Positions 1 through 9,202 are shown, counted from the stretch's first letter. The stretch: DNA of 64,000 bases from Paradevosia shaoguanensis (GCF_016801025.1 NZ_CP068983.1:2968501-3032500), one strand, 5' to 3'. A program made the numbers and translations. Notes: generated by a model from the sequence alone, not told the origin.

Positions 1-1842
1 CTGTGTGGAAATCCCCGGAATCGCCTGCAGATCCGCAAGTGCGGCACGACTGACGGCCTTGGCGGAGCCGAAGTGGTTGAGGAGGGCGCGCTTGCGGGTG
101 GGGCCGATGCCTTCGATTTCGTCGAGCGGGTTTTTCACCACTTCCTTCTTGCGGCGGGCACGGTGGGTGCCGATGGCGAAGCGGTGGGCTTCGTCGCGCA
201 GGCGCTGGACGTAGTAGAGCACGGGGTCGCGGTGCGGCAGCATGAAGGGCTCGCGGCCTTCCATGTGGAATTTTTCGCGGCCGGCATCACGCTCCTCGCC
301 CTTGGCGATGCCGATGAAGGTCACTTCCTTGGGAAGGTTGAGACCGGCGATGACTTCACGCACCGCGTTGAGCTGGCCGGCGCCACCGTCGATGAAGACG
401 ACATCGGGCCAGTCGGGCATGCCGGTCTGATCGTCCTCGGCATCCTCTTCGCTTTCGGCGGCAAGGCGCGAGAAGCGGCGGGTCAGCACTTCACGCATCA
501 TGCCGAAGTCGTCGCCCGGGGCGATGTCCTTGGATTTGATGTTGAAGGTCCGATAGTGCTTCTTGGAGAAGCCTTCCTCGCCCGCCACGATCATCCCACC
601 GACGGCATTGGTGCCCGAGATGTGGGAGTTGTCGTAGACCTCGATCCGACGCGGCGCTTCATCGAGCCCGAAGAGTTCGGCGACGCCTTCGAGCAGGGTG
701 CGCTGCGTGGCGCCCTCGGCCAACTGACGGCCTAGTGCCTCGCGGGCATTGTTGAGCGCGTAGTTGACGAGGTCGCGCTTTTCGCCACGCTGCGGGGTCT
801 GGAGATAGACACGCGAGCCGGCACGGGAGGAAAGGGCTTCCTCGATAAGTTCGCGCTCGGTCGGTTCGTGGCTGGTCAGAACCAGCTTGGGCGGAGTGCG
901 CGTATCGTAGAACTGGGTGATGAAGGCCTCGAGCACTTCGGCCTCGGTGAGCGACGCGTCGGCGCGCGGGCGGAAGGCGTGGTTGCCCCAGTTCTGGTAG
1001 GAGCGGAAGAAGAAGACCTGCACGCAGAACTGGCCGGCCTCCTGCGCGATAGCGAAGATGTCGGCTTCCTCGACATTGTTGGAGGTGATGTCGCCCTGAC
1101 TTTGAATGAGGGCGAGGGCGCTCAACCGGTCACGGAGAAGGGCGGCGCGCTCGAAATCGAGGGCTTCGGCGGCCGCGTTCATCTCGTCGGAGAGGCGCGC
1201 TTGGACAGCCTTGGACTTGCCTTCGAGGAAATCCTTGGCTTCCTCCACGAGTTCGGCATAGCCCGGCAGCGAGATCTCGCGCGTGCAGGGCGCGGCGCAG
1301 CGCTTGATCTGGAATTGCAGGCACGGGCGGGTGCGGGCAGCGTAGAAGCTGGCCGAGCAATTGCGCAGCAGGAAGGCGCGCTGGAGCGAAGTAATGGTGC
1401 GACGCACGGCGCCTGCCGAGGCGAAGGGGCCGAAATAATAGCCGGGCCGGCGGCGGGTGCCGCGATGCAGCAGGATTTCGGGTGCTTCATGATCGGTGGC
1501 GATGAGGATGAAGGGGAAGCTCTTGTCGTCGCGCAGCGCCACGTTGAAACGTGGGCGCAGGCGCTTGATGAGATTGGCTTCGAGCAGCAGCGCTTCGGCT
1601 TCGGTTTCGGTGCGCACGAATTCCATCGTGTGCGTGGCCGAAATCATGCGCTGGATGCGGACAGGCAGGCCTTCCGGGCGCGTGTAATTGGTGACGCGCG
1701 CCTTGAGGCTGCGTGCCTTGCCGACATAGATGACTTCGCCTTCCGCATCGAGCATCCGATAGACGCCCGGGGCAGAGGGAAGGGTCTTCACGAAGGCCTT
1801 GATGACCTCGGGACCGGTGGCGTGATTGGCTTGGTCGTTCAT
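1..1842 (-). CDS. uvrC: UvrABC system protein C (3' end outside window)
   Basis: Excinuclease subunit that makes both incisions around a DNA lesion after UvrA/UvrB loading. The reverse strand reads an N-terminal GIY-YIG nuclease (PGVYRML...VIYVGKAR, residues about 25-45), a Cys-containing linker, the UVR region that contacts UvrB, the RNase H-like UvrC domain with the conserved YDNSHISGT, and C-terminal helix-hairpin-helix motifs ([17 protein letters not shown]). The ATG at 1842 is the first start upstream of the GIY-YIG domain. The frame is open to base 1, giving 614 residues, so probably only the last few dozen residues are missing. It is followed upstream, in the same direction, by an SDR gene. 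Identification is firm. Confidence 0.97.
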   Translation of the reverse strand, partial: MNDQANHATGPEVIKAFVKTLPSAPGVYRMLDAEGEVIYVGKARSLKARVTNYTRPEGLPVRIQRMISATHTMEFVRTETEAEALLLEANLIKRLRPRFNVALRDDKSFPFILIATDHEAPEILLHRGTRRRPGYYFGPFASAGAVRRTITSLQRAFLLRNCSASFYAARTRPCLQFQIKRCAAPCTREISLPGYAELVEEAKDFLEGKSKAVQARLSDEMNAAAEALDFERAALLRDRLSALALIQSQGDITSNNVEEADIFAIAQEAGQFCVQVFFFRSYQNWGNHAFRPRADASLTEAEVLEAFITQFYDTRTPPKLVLTSHEPTERELIEEALSSRAGSRVYLQTPQRGEKRDLVNYALNNAREALGRQLAEGATQRTLLEGVAELFGLDEAPRRIEVYDNSHISGTNAVGGMIVAGEEGFSKKHYRTFNIKSKDIAPGDDFGMMREVLTRRFSRLAAESEEDAEDDQTGMPDWPDVVFIDGGAGQLNAVREVIAGLNLPKEVTFIGIAKGEERDAGREKFHMEGREPFMLPHRDPVLYYVQRLRDEAHRFAIGTHRARRKKEVVKNPLDEIEGIGPTRKRALLNHFGSAKAVSRAALADLQAIPGISTQ

Positions 1843-1851
1843 GATCGGGTT

Positions 1852-2625
1852 CTAGACCCTGGGAGTCTTGGCACGCGAGGGCCGATATTCAAGATGCTTG
1901 CCGCCATCGAGCGCGAGCATTTGACCGGTCATCGACCGCGACTTGAGCAGAAAGAGGACGGCGTCGGCGATTTCCTCGGGTGAAGCGGAGCGCCCGAGAA
2001 TGGAGCTGGCGACGGACTGGGCGAAGGCTTCGTCCGATTGGCGCTTGTGGGGCAGGATCGGACCGGGGCCGATGGCGTTGACGCGGATGCGCGGCGCCAG
2101 CGATTGCGCCAGGGTGCGCGTCATGTCCCAGAGCGCCGCCTTGGAAAGCGTGTAGCTGAAATAGGCCGGCGAAAGGTGCAGGACGCGCTCGTCGACGATG
2201 TTGACGATATTGCCTTCGGTATCGGCGGGGAGTTGCAGTGCGAAGTCGCGGGAGAGGAATGCCGGCGCTTCCAGGTGGATCGCCAGATGCATGTCCCAGA
2301 GCTCTTCGGTGAGGTCCTCGACGCTGTCCGGATCGAAGAGCGAGGCGTTGTTGACCAATAGCGTGAGCGGCCCGAAGGGCTCGGCGGCGCGGGCAACCAG
2401 GGTCCGGCGCTCTCCGCGCTGGCAGAGGTCGGCACGGAGAGCCATTGCTTCGCCACCGGCATCGGCGATCGCGGCCACGACGGCGTCCGCGTCGGCGGAC
2501 GAGGAGCGGTAGTGGACGATGACCTTGTGGCCGTTGGCGGCCAGCACCTTGGCCAGGGTGGCCCCGATACGGTCAGCCGCACCAGTAACCAGGGCGACGC
2601 GATGGTTTGCGGTTTGATTCGACAT
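1852..2625 (-). CDS. SDR-family oxidoreductase (FolM/pteridine-reductase-like)
   Basis: Short-chain dehydrogenase of 257 residues. It has the N-terminal NAD(P)-binding glycine motif (TGAADRIG, residues about 14-21), NNAS at the end of strand 4, and the catalytic Tyr-x3-Lys (YTLSK). The NGHKVIVHYRSS segment suggests NADP preference and resembles pteridine reductase/FolM-like SDRs, so dihydromonapterin or another small carbonyl substrate is possible; this is inference. The ATG at 2625 places the Rossmann motif at the usual distance from the N-terminus, and an upstream in-frame start would add 19 unconserved residues. It lies 9 bases upstream of uvrC and is probably co-transcribed with it. Confidence 0.88.
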   Translation of the reverse strand: MSNQTANHRVALVTGAADRIGATLAKVLAANGHKVIVHYRSSSADADAVVAAIADAGGEAMALRADLCQRGERRTLVARAAEPFGPLTLLVNNASLFDPDSVEDLTEELWDMHLAIHLEAPAFLSRDFALQLPADTEGNIVNIVDERVLHLSPAYFSYTLSKAALWDMTRTLAQSLAPRIRVNAIGPGPILPHKRQSDEAFAQSVASSILGRSASPEEIADAVLFLLKSRSMTGQMLALDGGKHLEYRPSRAKTPRV

Positions 2626-2924
2626 GAGGAAAATTAGCTGACTTTTGCCGTGACCATAGGGTGCTTTGTGCCTTGCGAGCAATGTCGCATGGCCTGTGGC
2701 CGGGTGAACTTGTTTTTGGGGAAGACTGGCGGCTCGTGCGCGCCGGATTTTCAGGTCGCGAACGATAGCAGGTGTCGGGGTGGCTAAAAACCCAGTAACT
2801 ACAGGGACTATGGCCTATTTACACATTGTTTAGGCTCTTTCCCGACCCAGGCATTGCCGCTAAGCTTCCCCGGCGAGGCGGAGCCGCGCGGCTCCGTTGG
2901 TTTCGGACCTCTTGGGGACGTGAA

Positions 2925-3251
2925 ATGGAAGCAATTGTAGCGATTATTGTTCAGCTGCTCGGCGGTGGCATCGGTGGCAATGTTGTCGGTGGGGTTGCCA
3001 AGAATTTGAGCCTCGGCACGACCGGTAACTCCATCGCCGGCGCTATTGGCGGCCTGGTATTGACCTGGCTGGCAGGCCGTATTCCCGGTCTCGATGCACT
3101 GGTGGGCGCAGCTACCAATGCGGCGGCAGCTGGCGGCGCACCGGCCGGGCTCGATATCGGCGCTCTTGCCGGGCAGGGCGTCACCGGCCTTATCGGTGGC
3201 GGTGTACTTACTGCCATTGCCGGCGCTATCAAGAACGCAACCGCCAAGTAG
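2925..3251 (+). CDS. Small glycine/alanine-rich membrane protein
   Basis: A 108-residue protein of unknown function made almost entirely of hydrophobic, Gly/Ala-rich segments (LLGGGIGGNVVGG, GLVLTWLAG, GLIGGGVLTAIAGAI) with few charges. It resembles small membrane proteins with glycine-zipper-like helices. It has no catalytic motif and no Cys. The ATG at 2925 starts the hydrophobic protein, and the upstream extension of the frame looks non-coding. A strong stem-loop follows the stop. The gene stands alone between the divergent SDR gene and a DMT exporter. Confidence 0.7.
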   Translation: MEAIVAIIVQLLGGGIGGNVVGGVAKNLSLGTTGNSIAGAIGGLVLTWLAGRIPGLDALVGAATNAAAAGGAPAGLDIGALAGQGVTGLIGGGVLTAIAGAIKNATAK

Positions 3252-3275
3252 CATTTTTCAGCACGCGAATTCGCT

Positions 3276-3310
3276 AAGGCCCCGGACGCGGCAGTCCGGG
3301 GCCTTGGCTT
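3276..3310 (+). terminator. Stem-loop terminator after the small membrane protein
   Basis: A perfect 12-bp stem (3276-3287 with 3294-3305) with a 6-base loop starts 24 bases after the stop codon at 3251. Only a weak T-rich tail (TTGGCTTTG) follows, so termination efficiency is uncertain. Confidence 0.65.
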
Positions 3311-3336
3311 TGATCTAGCATACCGGGACCGCATCT

Positions 3337-4266
3337 ATGACGAGCAACGCGCAGGCCAATGTGGCGGGGGACAATGTTCGCCTCGGCATCACGCTGGTGC
3401 TGATTTCGGTGGTCGTCTTCGGCATCCAGGATGCCGTGTCCAAGATGCTGGTGCAGGATTATTCGCCTTTCCAGATTTCGATGATGCGGTATTGGGGCTT
3501 TGCCGCGTTCTCGCTGATCCTCGTCATGCGGCAGGGGCCGATCGGGCGGGCCTTTTCCTCGCGGGCGCCAATGCTGCAGATTTTGCGCGGGGTGCTGCTG
3601 GTGGGCGATATCTGGCTCTTCGCGATGGCGCTGCAAACCGTGCCGCTGGCGGAGTTGCAGGCGATCAGCCTCATCTACCCGTTGCTGGTGACGCTTTTCG
3701 CCATTCCGTTTCTTGGGGAGAAGGTTGGCCCTTTCCGCCTGGGCGCCGTGGTCGTTGGTTTCCTGGGGGCGATGGTCATCGTGCGGCCGGGTGGTTTGCC
3801 GTTGGATGCCGGTGCGCTCTATGCGGTGCTCTCCTGTTCCTTCTATGCCTTTTATATCGTGCTGACGCGCAAGGTGGGTAAGCTCGACACCACCGCGACC
3901 AGCATGGCCTATACCGGCGCTGTCGGGCTGCTGATGACGAGTGCGGTGGGCATTTTCCACTGGTCGCCGATGGATTGGCGCGGCGTGGGCATGGTGGTTG
4001 TCGTGGCGTCGACCACGTGCCTGGCGCATGGGCTGATGATCAAGGCGCTGTCGCTGGCGCCGGCCAGCGTGCTCCAGCCATTCAGTTACTTCTCGCTGCC
4101 TTGGGCGATTTTCCTCAGCTACGTGATCTTCAACCACCTCATAGACCCGCTCTCGTTCGTGGGGGCGGCGGTGATCGCGGCGGCGGGGTTGGTGGTGATG
4201 GCGCGCGAGCGTTTAAGGGGCTCGGTCAGCGGCGGCGCTGAAACGCCACTACCAGGTAAAGAATGA
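3337..4266 (+). CDS. DMT-family transporter (EamA)
   Basis: Inner-membrane drug/metabolite exporter of 309 residues with ten predicted membrane segments arranged as two EamA repeats (residues about 15-150 and 160-290). Typical family features are the first helix followed by DAVSKMLVQDYSPFQI and the repeat-ending GAMVIVRPGG. The substrate cannot be read from sequence; family members export amino acids, metabolites or drugs. The last 41 bases overlap the 3' end of a small gene on the opposite strand. Confidence 0.88.
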   Translation: MTSNAQANVAGDNVRLGITLVLISVVVFGIQDAVSKMLVQDYSPFQISMMRYWGFAAFSLILVMRQGPIGRAFSSRAPMLQILRGVLLVGDIWLFAMALQTVPLAELQAISLIYPLLVTLFAIPFLGEKVGPFRLGAVVVGFLGAMVIVRPGGLPLDAGALYAVLSCSFYAFYIVLTRKVGKLDTTATSMAYTGAVGLLMTSAVGIFHWSPMDWRGVGMVVVVASTTCLAHGLMIKALSLAPASVLQPFSYFSLPWAIFLSYVIFNHLIDPLSFVGAAVIAAAGLVVMARERLRGSVSGGAETPLPGKE

Positions 4267-4489
4267 TCCCGATAAGGAGCATGACGGCTCCGAGCGGAGC
4301 CACGGTCAGTGACAGCAGGGCGGGCACCAGCGGATCGGCCTGCGGCAGGAAGAACGCGAAGGCCAGCGCGGGGACTACGCCGATGGCCAGCAGAACAATG
4401 CCTAGCCATAAAAACGCACTGGCCCAAATATACATCGGAAGTCCCTGACGTTGACAGTTCGGGCAATGTGACCAAACTCGCGACGTCAT
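4226..4489 (-). CDS. Small two-helix membrane protein with N-terminal CxxC
   Basis: The predicted 87-residue protein starts with a short segment carrying a Cys pair (HCPNCQ, residues 8-13), like half a zinc ribbon, followed by two long hydrophobic helices (about 20-47 and 55-82) and a basic C-terminus (QRRR). The ATG at 4489 includes the CxxC; a shorter start at 4435 would lose it. Function is unknown. Its 3' end overlaps the DMT gene by 41 bases, and its start lies 20 bases from the start of the divergent gene at 4509. Confidence 0.6.
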   Translation of the reverse strand: MTSRVWSHCPNCQRQGLPMYIWASAFLWLGIVLLAIGVVPALAFAFFLPQADPLVPALLSLTVAPLGAVMLLIGIILYLVVAFQRRR

Positions 4490-4508
4490 GCAAACGAAAG
4501 GCCTTGTT

Positions 4509-5375
4509 ATGCGTATCGTTGCGATCGTTTTGGGTTTGCTCGTGGCGGCGGCGATGGCCGGCCCGGCGCCGGCGCAGCAGACCGACAATATGCTGGGTCT
4601 GGCTTATTCCACTTTCCTCGATCGGCCCGGCTGGGAGCGGTTCGATATCGCCAAGGTCGAGGCCGATAGCCAGGCGAAGCTGGCCGATGCCGGCGCTGCG
4701 GGGCGTATGAGCCCCATCGAGAAGGCGCTGGTCTATGTCGACGCGATGGAGCCGCCGCTCGGCAAATCGCGGACACTTCTGCGCTATGGGCAGGTGGGAG
4801 CGGTCTCGTTCATCGAGGTGGACCGCTACAATCTAGGTACCTCCGAGGTGCCGCATGTGGCGTGGCGGTTCAACTTCGAGCCGGCCGGCGAGGTTGCGGC
4901 GCAGCTCAAGAACGCGTTGCGGCGCGAGATCCCGGCCGACGAGGCGACCGCGACCGATTGCCTGATCGCCGAATGCCTCGAGAACAAGGCTTCCACTGAG
5001 GGCAGTTTCGCCTGGAAGGCGGGCGAAGCGCCGCAGGGCGGCTGGGCGCCGGCCTATGCCAAGGCCGCCGAGAGCGGGCATGCGGTGAGTGCGTTCGCGG
5101 CGGCGGAGATGGCGGTGGCGCTCAATATCGCGGGTGTCGAGGGGGACAAGTTCGTGTGGCGGGGGCCGGAGCAGCCGGAGGGGATGACGGATGGGTCTCC
5201 GTTCCTGTTTTTCCTCGATGACCGGGGGATACCGGATGAGGGCAGGAACGACGCCATCATGGGGATGATCCGGCTCAATGACCATGCGCTGGCCGAGATG
5301 TGGACCCGACGGATGGATGACGGGGCGACCGTAGGCTGGCAGAACGCTGTGGTCGGACGGTCAGGAGCACCTTGA
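4509..5375 (+). CDS. Secreted protein of unknown function
   Basis: A 288-residue protein with a clear Sec signal peptide (MRIVAIVLGLLVAAAMAGPAPAQ, cleavage near residue 23). The mature protein is acidic and mixed alpha/beta, with a Cys pair (DCLIAEC) near the middle that could form a disulfide in the periplasm. I do not recognise the family. The ATG at 4509 is chosen because the signal peptide begins there; an in-frame ATG at 4488 would place seven extra residues before it. The start region is back-to-back with the small CxxC gene on the other strand. Confidence 0.75.
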   Translation: MRIVAIVLGLLVAAAMAGPAPAQQTDNMLGLAYSTFLDRPGWERFDIAKVEADSQAKLADAGAAGRMSPIEKALVYVDAMEPPLGKSRTLLRYGQVGAVSFIEVDRYNLGTSEVPHVAWRFNFEPAGEVAAQLKNALRREIPADEATATDCLIAECLENKASTEGSFAWKAGEAPQGGWAPAYAKAAESGHAVSAFAAAEMAVALNIAGVEGDKFVWRGPEQPEGMTDGSPFLFFLDDRGIPDEGRNDAIMGMIRLNDHALAEMWTRRMDDGATVGWQNAVVGRSGAP

Positions 5376-5442
5376 ACTCGCGGGAAGCGAGGGGCATTTC
5401 TTTTTGCGGGAAATGTTCGGACTTTTCGCGAGGTAGCGACTG

Positions 5443-5883
5443 ATGGGTATTCTGCTCGAGATCGGGCTGGTCCTGGTGATCATCGGGGTGGTGTTCACCA
5501 TGGCCACGCGCGGCAAGAACGCCAATGAGCGCGAGACGCTCACCGAGCGGCGCGTGGAAGCCTATATGCAGACCATCCGCCGCGAGCGCTCCAACCCCGA
5601 GCTCAGCGCGATGAGCGACGTGGAATTGCGCGACCTGCTGCTGTCGAGCGCGCGCAACCTCAAGATCGAAACCGAGCGCAAGACCTGGGTTCTGGTCGGC
5701 ATCGGGGCGGTGTCGGTGGTGGCCGGGTTCGTGGTGGCCAACCAGGATGGGCCGCGGGGCTTTGCGATCGCGCTCGCCATCGGAGCGGTGGCGATCTACG
5801 GGCTCAACGAATTCTGGAGCCGCAGGATGCGCGATCCCCTGGTTGCCCGGGGGATCGACATCGAGCGGCTCAAGGTCGAATAG
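5443..5883 (+). CDS. Membrane protein of unknown function
   Basis: A 146-residue protein with one N-terminal membrane helix (residues 4-21), a charged helical middle part (about 25-80, rich in Arg/Glu), and two further hydrophobic segments (about 83-101 and 106-120) before a basic C-terminal tail. No catalytic motif is visible. It starts 67 bases after the secreted-protein gene in the same direction, so the two may form an operon. Confidence 0.75.
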   Translation: MGILLEIGLVLVIIGVVFTMATRGKNANERETLTERRVEAYMQTIRRERSNPELSAMSDVELRDLLLSSARNLKIETERKTWVLVGIGAVSVVAGFVVANQDGPRGFAIALAIGAVAIYGLNEFWSRRMRDPLVARGIDIERLKVE

Positions 5884-5889
5884 ACCCGT

Positions 5890-6363
5890 CTAGTTGCCCA
5901 TGCAGAAGTAGCCGTTGGGGCCATTCATGCAGAAGCTGGCGCCGGGGCGCGGACGCGGCGGCGGGCGGTGACCCCAGCCGGGGCCAGGGCCGGGACCGGG
6001 GCGCCAACCATCATTCCAACCCCAATCGGGGTAGACCGGCGGGCGCGGATAGATCGGGTAGACCGGCGGACGCGGCGGGCGCGGGCGATAGTAATCGCCG
6101 CCACCCGAGGACAGGTAATTGGCCGAAACCCAGCCGTCAGGACCCGGCTTGCTGATGAAGCACCAGCTGCCGCGGCACTGCTGGACATCGACGCGATCGC
6201 CGCGCTGGAGCACATCGACGGCGCGATAGCCGGTGCCCGGGCCGGACCGGACATTGACATTGCTGGTGGCAAAGGCAGGCGCAGCCATGGCGGCGCCGGC
6301 GGTTACCGCGAAAGCGAGGGCCGCAAGGCCGCCCGCCAGGATTTTCTTACGCAAAGCAGACAT
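5890..6363 (-). CDS. Secreted bacterial-SH3 protein with Pro-rich tail
   Basis: A 157-residue protein with a signal peptide (cleavage after AAMA, about residue 28), then one bacterial SH3 (SH3b) domain (about 30-88) with the hallmarks NVNVRSGPGTGYRAVDVLQRG, a Cys pair around CRGSWCF, and the ending DGWVSANYL. A Pro/Gly/Tyr/Arg-rich low-complexity tail (about 95-145) and a short Cys-containing end (FCMNGPNGYFCMG) follow. SH3b domains usually bind cell-wall peptides; the role here is unknown. It is one of six related genes in the window and converges with the membrane-protein gene at 5883. Confidence 0.88.
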   Translation of the reverse strand: MSALRKKILAGGLAALAFAVTAGAAMAAPAFATSNVNVRSGPGTGYRAVDVLQRGDRVDVQQCRGSWCFISKPGPDGWVSANYLSSGGGDYYRPRPPRPPVYPIYPRPPVYPDWGWNDGWRPGPGPGPGWGHRPPPRPRPGASFCMNGPNGYFCMGN

Positions 6364-6943
6364 CTGTCGTCTCCTCGGTGGTCTTCTTGGTGGAGAAACC
6401 TCCCATGACCCCTATTGGATGCCTGTGCGCCTGAACGCAGGCTGAACGAAATGGCGACAATGCGCGGGGAGCACGAAGCGCGCCTCGGGGCGAGGCCGGA
6501 AGGGATGCGACGGCTGTCGAGCTTGCTGGAGACGGGCGGAAGCGCGAGGCGGCGCGAGGTCCGTGCTGCGTGCCCGGTTTCCGCCTGCGCCGAAATCCGC
6601 ACGCGACCTCGCGGTCGCTGCGGTTTGGGGCGGGATAGCGGGCTGGGGCGAGGTCTGCCTCATCCGTATTGATTTAGTAGCGAGGCTCGCCTCGCCCCAG
6701 CGCGACAGGGATAGACAACCCGTACACGCAAGTTGCCCGCGGGCGCACCCCGGGCCGGTCACGTCGCACTTAGGCCGGGAACGGGGCGACCCCCGCTCCA
6801 CCTGTCTCCCCGAACCCGGCGAACGCATCGGACGCTTGCGGCGCCCGATCCGCCCACCGGCCGCCGACACCTCGTCAGTGCCGCGCCTTGCGGAGGGATG
6901 GCCCCATGTTAGCGCGGGCGGCGAGAAGGGGGATAAGTTTGCT
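6364..6943. other. 580-bp GC-rich intergenic stretch with secondary structure
   Basis: I see no convincing gene here. Open frames on both strands are Arg/Pro/Ser-rich and look like by-products of high GC. The stretch contains a perfect 11-bp inverted repeat (6643-6653 with 6690-6700) with a 36-base spacer holding a smaller hairpin, and several other GC-rich dyads between 6740 and 6880. A structured RNA is possible, but I could not match it to tmRNA, RNase P RNA, SRP RNA or 6S RNA signatures. The first part must contain the promoter of the SH3 gene at 6363. Confidence 0.5.
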
Positions 6944-7339
6944 TCAGCGCCAGAGAACGGTGCCGTCCTCGTCTTCATCGCCGTCGCGCTTTTCCAGGTA
7001 GACGCGCTCGCCGGGCAGCAGCCATTCCTGCACGTCGCGATCGAAATGGCCGTGCCGGCGCGACAGCGCCTCGATCGCCGCCTTCGCCTGCTGGACCGCC
7101 AGGTTCGCCGCGGCGACGGTCACCGGCTGGTCGCGCGGCAACATCCTGACGAAAGCCGCCGACAGCTCGCGCGAAACCACCTTTCGCGCCAGCCGCATGA
7201 CGTCGTTGACCGTCACCAGATCTGTGGCGCCGAGTACCTGCTCGGGCGGCAGGCCGTAGGCCCAGGTGCTGAGCCGAGACAACTGGCTGCGGGCTGCAAT
7301 GATGCGGGCGAAGTAGGCGTTGGTGAATGTAGCAGGCAA
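6944..7339 (-). CDS. Hypothetical protein, mostly helical
   Basis: A 131-residue soluble protein of unknown function, predicted helical, with a highly acidic tail (KRDGDEDEDG). The TTG start at 7339 is preferred because GGAGGGG lies six bases upstream on the minus strand; an ATG at 7354 in the same frame has no purine-rich sequence upstream. No domain is recognised. A 12-bp direct repeat (AAGGGGGATAAG) flanks the gene at 6926-6937 and 7391-7402. It marks the left edge of the AT-richer insert. Confidence 0.5.
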   Translation of the reverse strand: MPATFTNAYFARIIAARSQLSRLSTWAYGLPPEQVLGATDLVTVNDVMRLARKVVSRELSAAFVRMLPRDQPVTVAAANLAVQQAKAAIEALSRRHGHFDRDVQEWLLPGERVYLEKRDGDEDEDGTVLWR

Positions 7340-7786
7340 GGGAAACCCCTCCATGGTTGAGGAGGGGGAATTGTGGGGGTGGTGGAGAGTAAGGGGGATA
7401 AGACCTCCAACGTATCACGACGCTCGCAAACTCAGATCTGGAGAGGATGCTATGTAGTCTTTTGATCGCCACGGGGCTTTCATAGAGACAAATTGTTCGT
7501 GTGCTTCCACGGAAAGGTCGTTCTACGATGCCTGAGTGGCGTGCGCTTCTGCTCAGGACAATTCAAATTCGGATAAGCAATGCCCTACTACAAATTTCGT
7601 TCCTACTATCCATCCGCGGACGCTCTCGCCACGGAGTCACCGGGGGGGCGGCAAGTTTTCAGCTAAAGTTTGGGGGAAATTTCGCCACGCTCGACTTATA
7701 CGGTAGCTTTCACTGCAAGTGCATGGTTGCGTAAATTACCTGCAGTTTGGAGGGCGATTGACGTTTTGTTCTCGTTATGTTCTTAA
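7340..7786. other. Gene-free, AT-richer stretch upstream of the HD gene
   Basis: Base composition drops here compared with the rest of the window. I find no convincing gene; the longest forward frame (from 7501) has no family features. A palindrome-like CCATGGTTGAGGAGGGGG block at about 7350 and a small dyad (CCTGAG...CTCAGG, about 7530-7556) are present. The promoter for the HD/YwgA-like pair should lie in the second half. Confidence 0.45.
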
Positions 7787-9202
7787 TTGAAAACGCAGCG
7801 AGTTCGGGATCCGATCCATGACCTAATGGTTTTTTCGGAGAAAGATCGAATCGATGTGGCTGCGTGGAAGCTACTGAATACACGCGAAGTCCAGCGACTC
7901 AGGCGCATCCGGCAGTTGGGCGTTTCGGAGTTGATATATCCATCTGCAACTCATACGCGCTTCGCTCATTCGGTCGGAGTATTTCATCTTGCGCGCCGTC
8001 TAATTCAGATAGTGAAACGAGAAATTGATGAAGGGCGGGTTCAGGGTGAGCAGTTTGACGAACATCGTGCAAATGTTGCTCTAATGGCCGCGCTTCTGCA
8101 TGACATTGGTCATGGCCCCTTCAGCCACGCGTTCGAAGAAGCTCGCAAATCAATAGCCTTGAAGCATCTTGGAAAAGAGGCTGCGAAAATAAAGAAACAC
8201 GAAGGGTTTACTGCAGACCTTATCTTAGCTCAAGATAGTCAGATTTCTAGCATCCTTGAGACGGTTGACGTCTCTGCTGAGGAGGTGGCTAGCCTAATCC
8301 GGTCTGAAAATCCTGTAGATATGTACCATGCCGTTGTTTCTAGCTCATTTGATGCGGATAGATTAGATTATTTGCAGCGTGATCGTTATATGACTGGTAC
8401 TGGGTCAGGTGCAATTGACATAGATTGGCTGCTTGACAATGTTAGAGTAGCTGAAATCGATGTTTCGCCGCCTGAGGAGGGTAGTAATCAGGGCATATAT
8501 ACCTATAGTTTTTGCTTGGGTCATAAAGCGCGCGATGCCGCGGAAGATTTTTTGCTAGCGCGCTATCGATTATATGCCAACGTTTACCTTCACAAGACTA
8601 CCCGGGGCCTCGAGCAACTGGTTGCGGCGTTCTTTGCGTCGTTAGCGGAGCGCGTAGCTAGCCAGGGGGCTGTCCCCGGCTTGTCGAACTCGCATCCTCT
8701 GGTTCAATTTTTTTCCAAGGATGGAGAAACGCTGGCTAACTATCGCTCACTTGACGATAGCGTCGTCATTGGTGCGATGCACGAAATTGTCCGAGCAGGC
8801 GGTGGGCAAGAGGCTGATTTTGCTCGTCGTTTTCTGTATCGCGAAAAGATGTATTGTATCGATTTGCAAAATGAGTTTCCTGAAATGAAGGAGGAGAGTC
8901 GAAAATTCAAGCATAAGATAGAGGCTGAATTTAAATCGGTTATGGGTATTACTGTATTTAAAGACGAGGTAAGGCTGTCTATTTATGGCGAGATTGGGGC
9001 TGACGACAGTCGGGCGCAGAAGCGATTGATGATTCAGTTGCCGAATCGCTCCTTGCGGGAGATAACGGATTTCGCTGACGCTACGATCCAAGCGTCGATT
9101 CGGCAGCGTAGTTTCGAGCGTTATTACTTCGTTAACCATGCCGACTTCAAGCTTGCGTCGGAGACTGCGGCAGAGATTCGGGGGAAGTTGCATGTCCGTT
9201 GA
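7787..9202 (+). CDS. HD-domain phosphohydrolase (dNTPase/YwfO-like)
   Basis: A 471-residue protein of the HD superfamily close to dGTP triphosphohydrolase-like and Bacillus YwfO-type enzymes. It has the family start motif RVRDPIHDL (residues 5-13), TPEFQRLRRIRQLG-like NTREVQRLRRIRQLG, and metal ligands H61 (THTRFAHS), H105-D106 (LLHDIGHGPFSH) and D191 (DADRLDYL). A long helical C-terminal region follows. The likely reaction is hydrolysis of (deoxy)nucleoside triphosphates; substrate unknown. The TTG start is forced by an in-frame stop just before it and keeps the conserved N-terminal motif. Codon use is AT-richer than in neighbouring genes, suggesting transfer. It overlaps the next gene by 11 bases, so the two are probably translated together. 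Confidence 0.88.
   Translation: MKTQRVRDPIHDLMVFSEKDRIDVAAWKLLNTREVQRLRRIRQLGVSELIYPSATHTRFAHSVGVFHLARRLIQIVKREIDEGRVQGEQFDEHRANVALMAALLHDIGHGPFSHAFEEARKSIALKHLGKEAAKIKKHEGFTADLILAQDSQISSILETVDVSAEEVASLIRSENPVDMYHAVVSSSFDADRLDYLQRDRYMTGTGSGAIDIDWLLDNVRVAEIDVSPPEEGSNQGIYTYSFCLGHKARDAAEDFLLARYRLYANVYLHKTTRGLEQLVAAFFASLAERVASQGAVPGLSNSHPLVQFFSKDGETLANYRSLDDSVVIGAMHEIVRAGGGQEADFARRFLYREKMYCIDLQNEFPEMKEESRKFKHKIEAEFKSVMGITVFKDEVRLSIYGEIGADDSRAQKRLMIQLPNRSLREITDFADATIQASIRQRSFERYYFVNHADFKLASETAAEIRGKLHVR

Noticed and set aside
868-1983. Forward open frame opposite uvrC
   Set aside because: Shadow frame; UvrC motifs are on the minus strand.
6640-6880. Possible tmRNA, RNase P RNA, 4.5S or 6S RNA
   Set aside because: None of the conserved core sequences of these RNAs could be found on either strand.
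6412-6978. Minus-strand frame of 188 codons in the intergenic region
   Set aside because: Arg/Ser/Pro-rich with no domain; more likely a product of GC-rich, structured DNA.
7501-7734. Forward frame upstream of the HD gene
   Set aside because: No homologous pattern and no ribosome binding site; left as non-coding.
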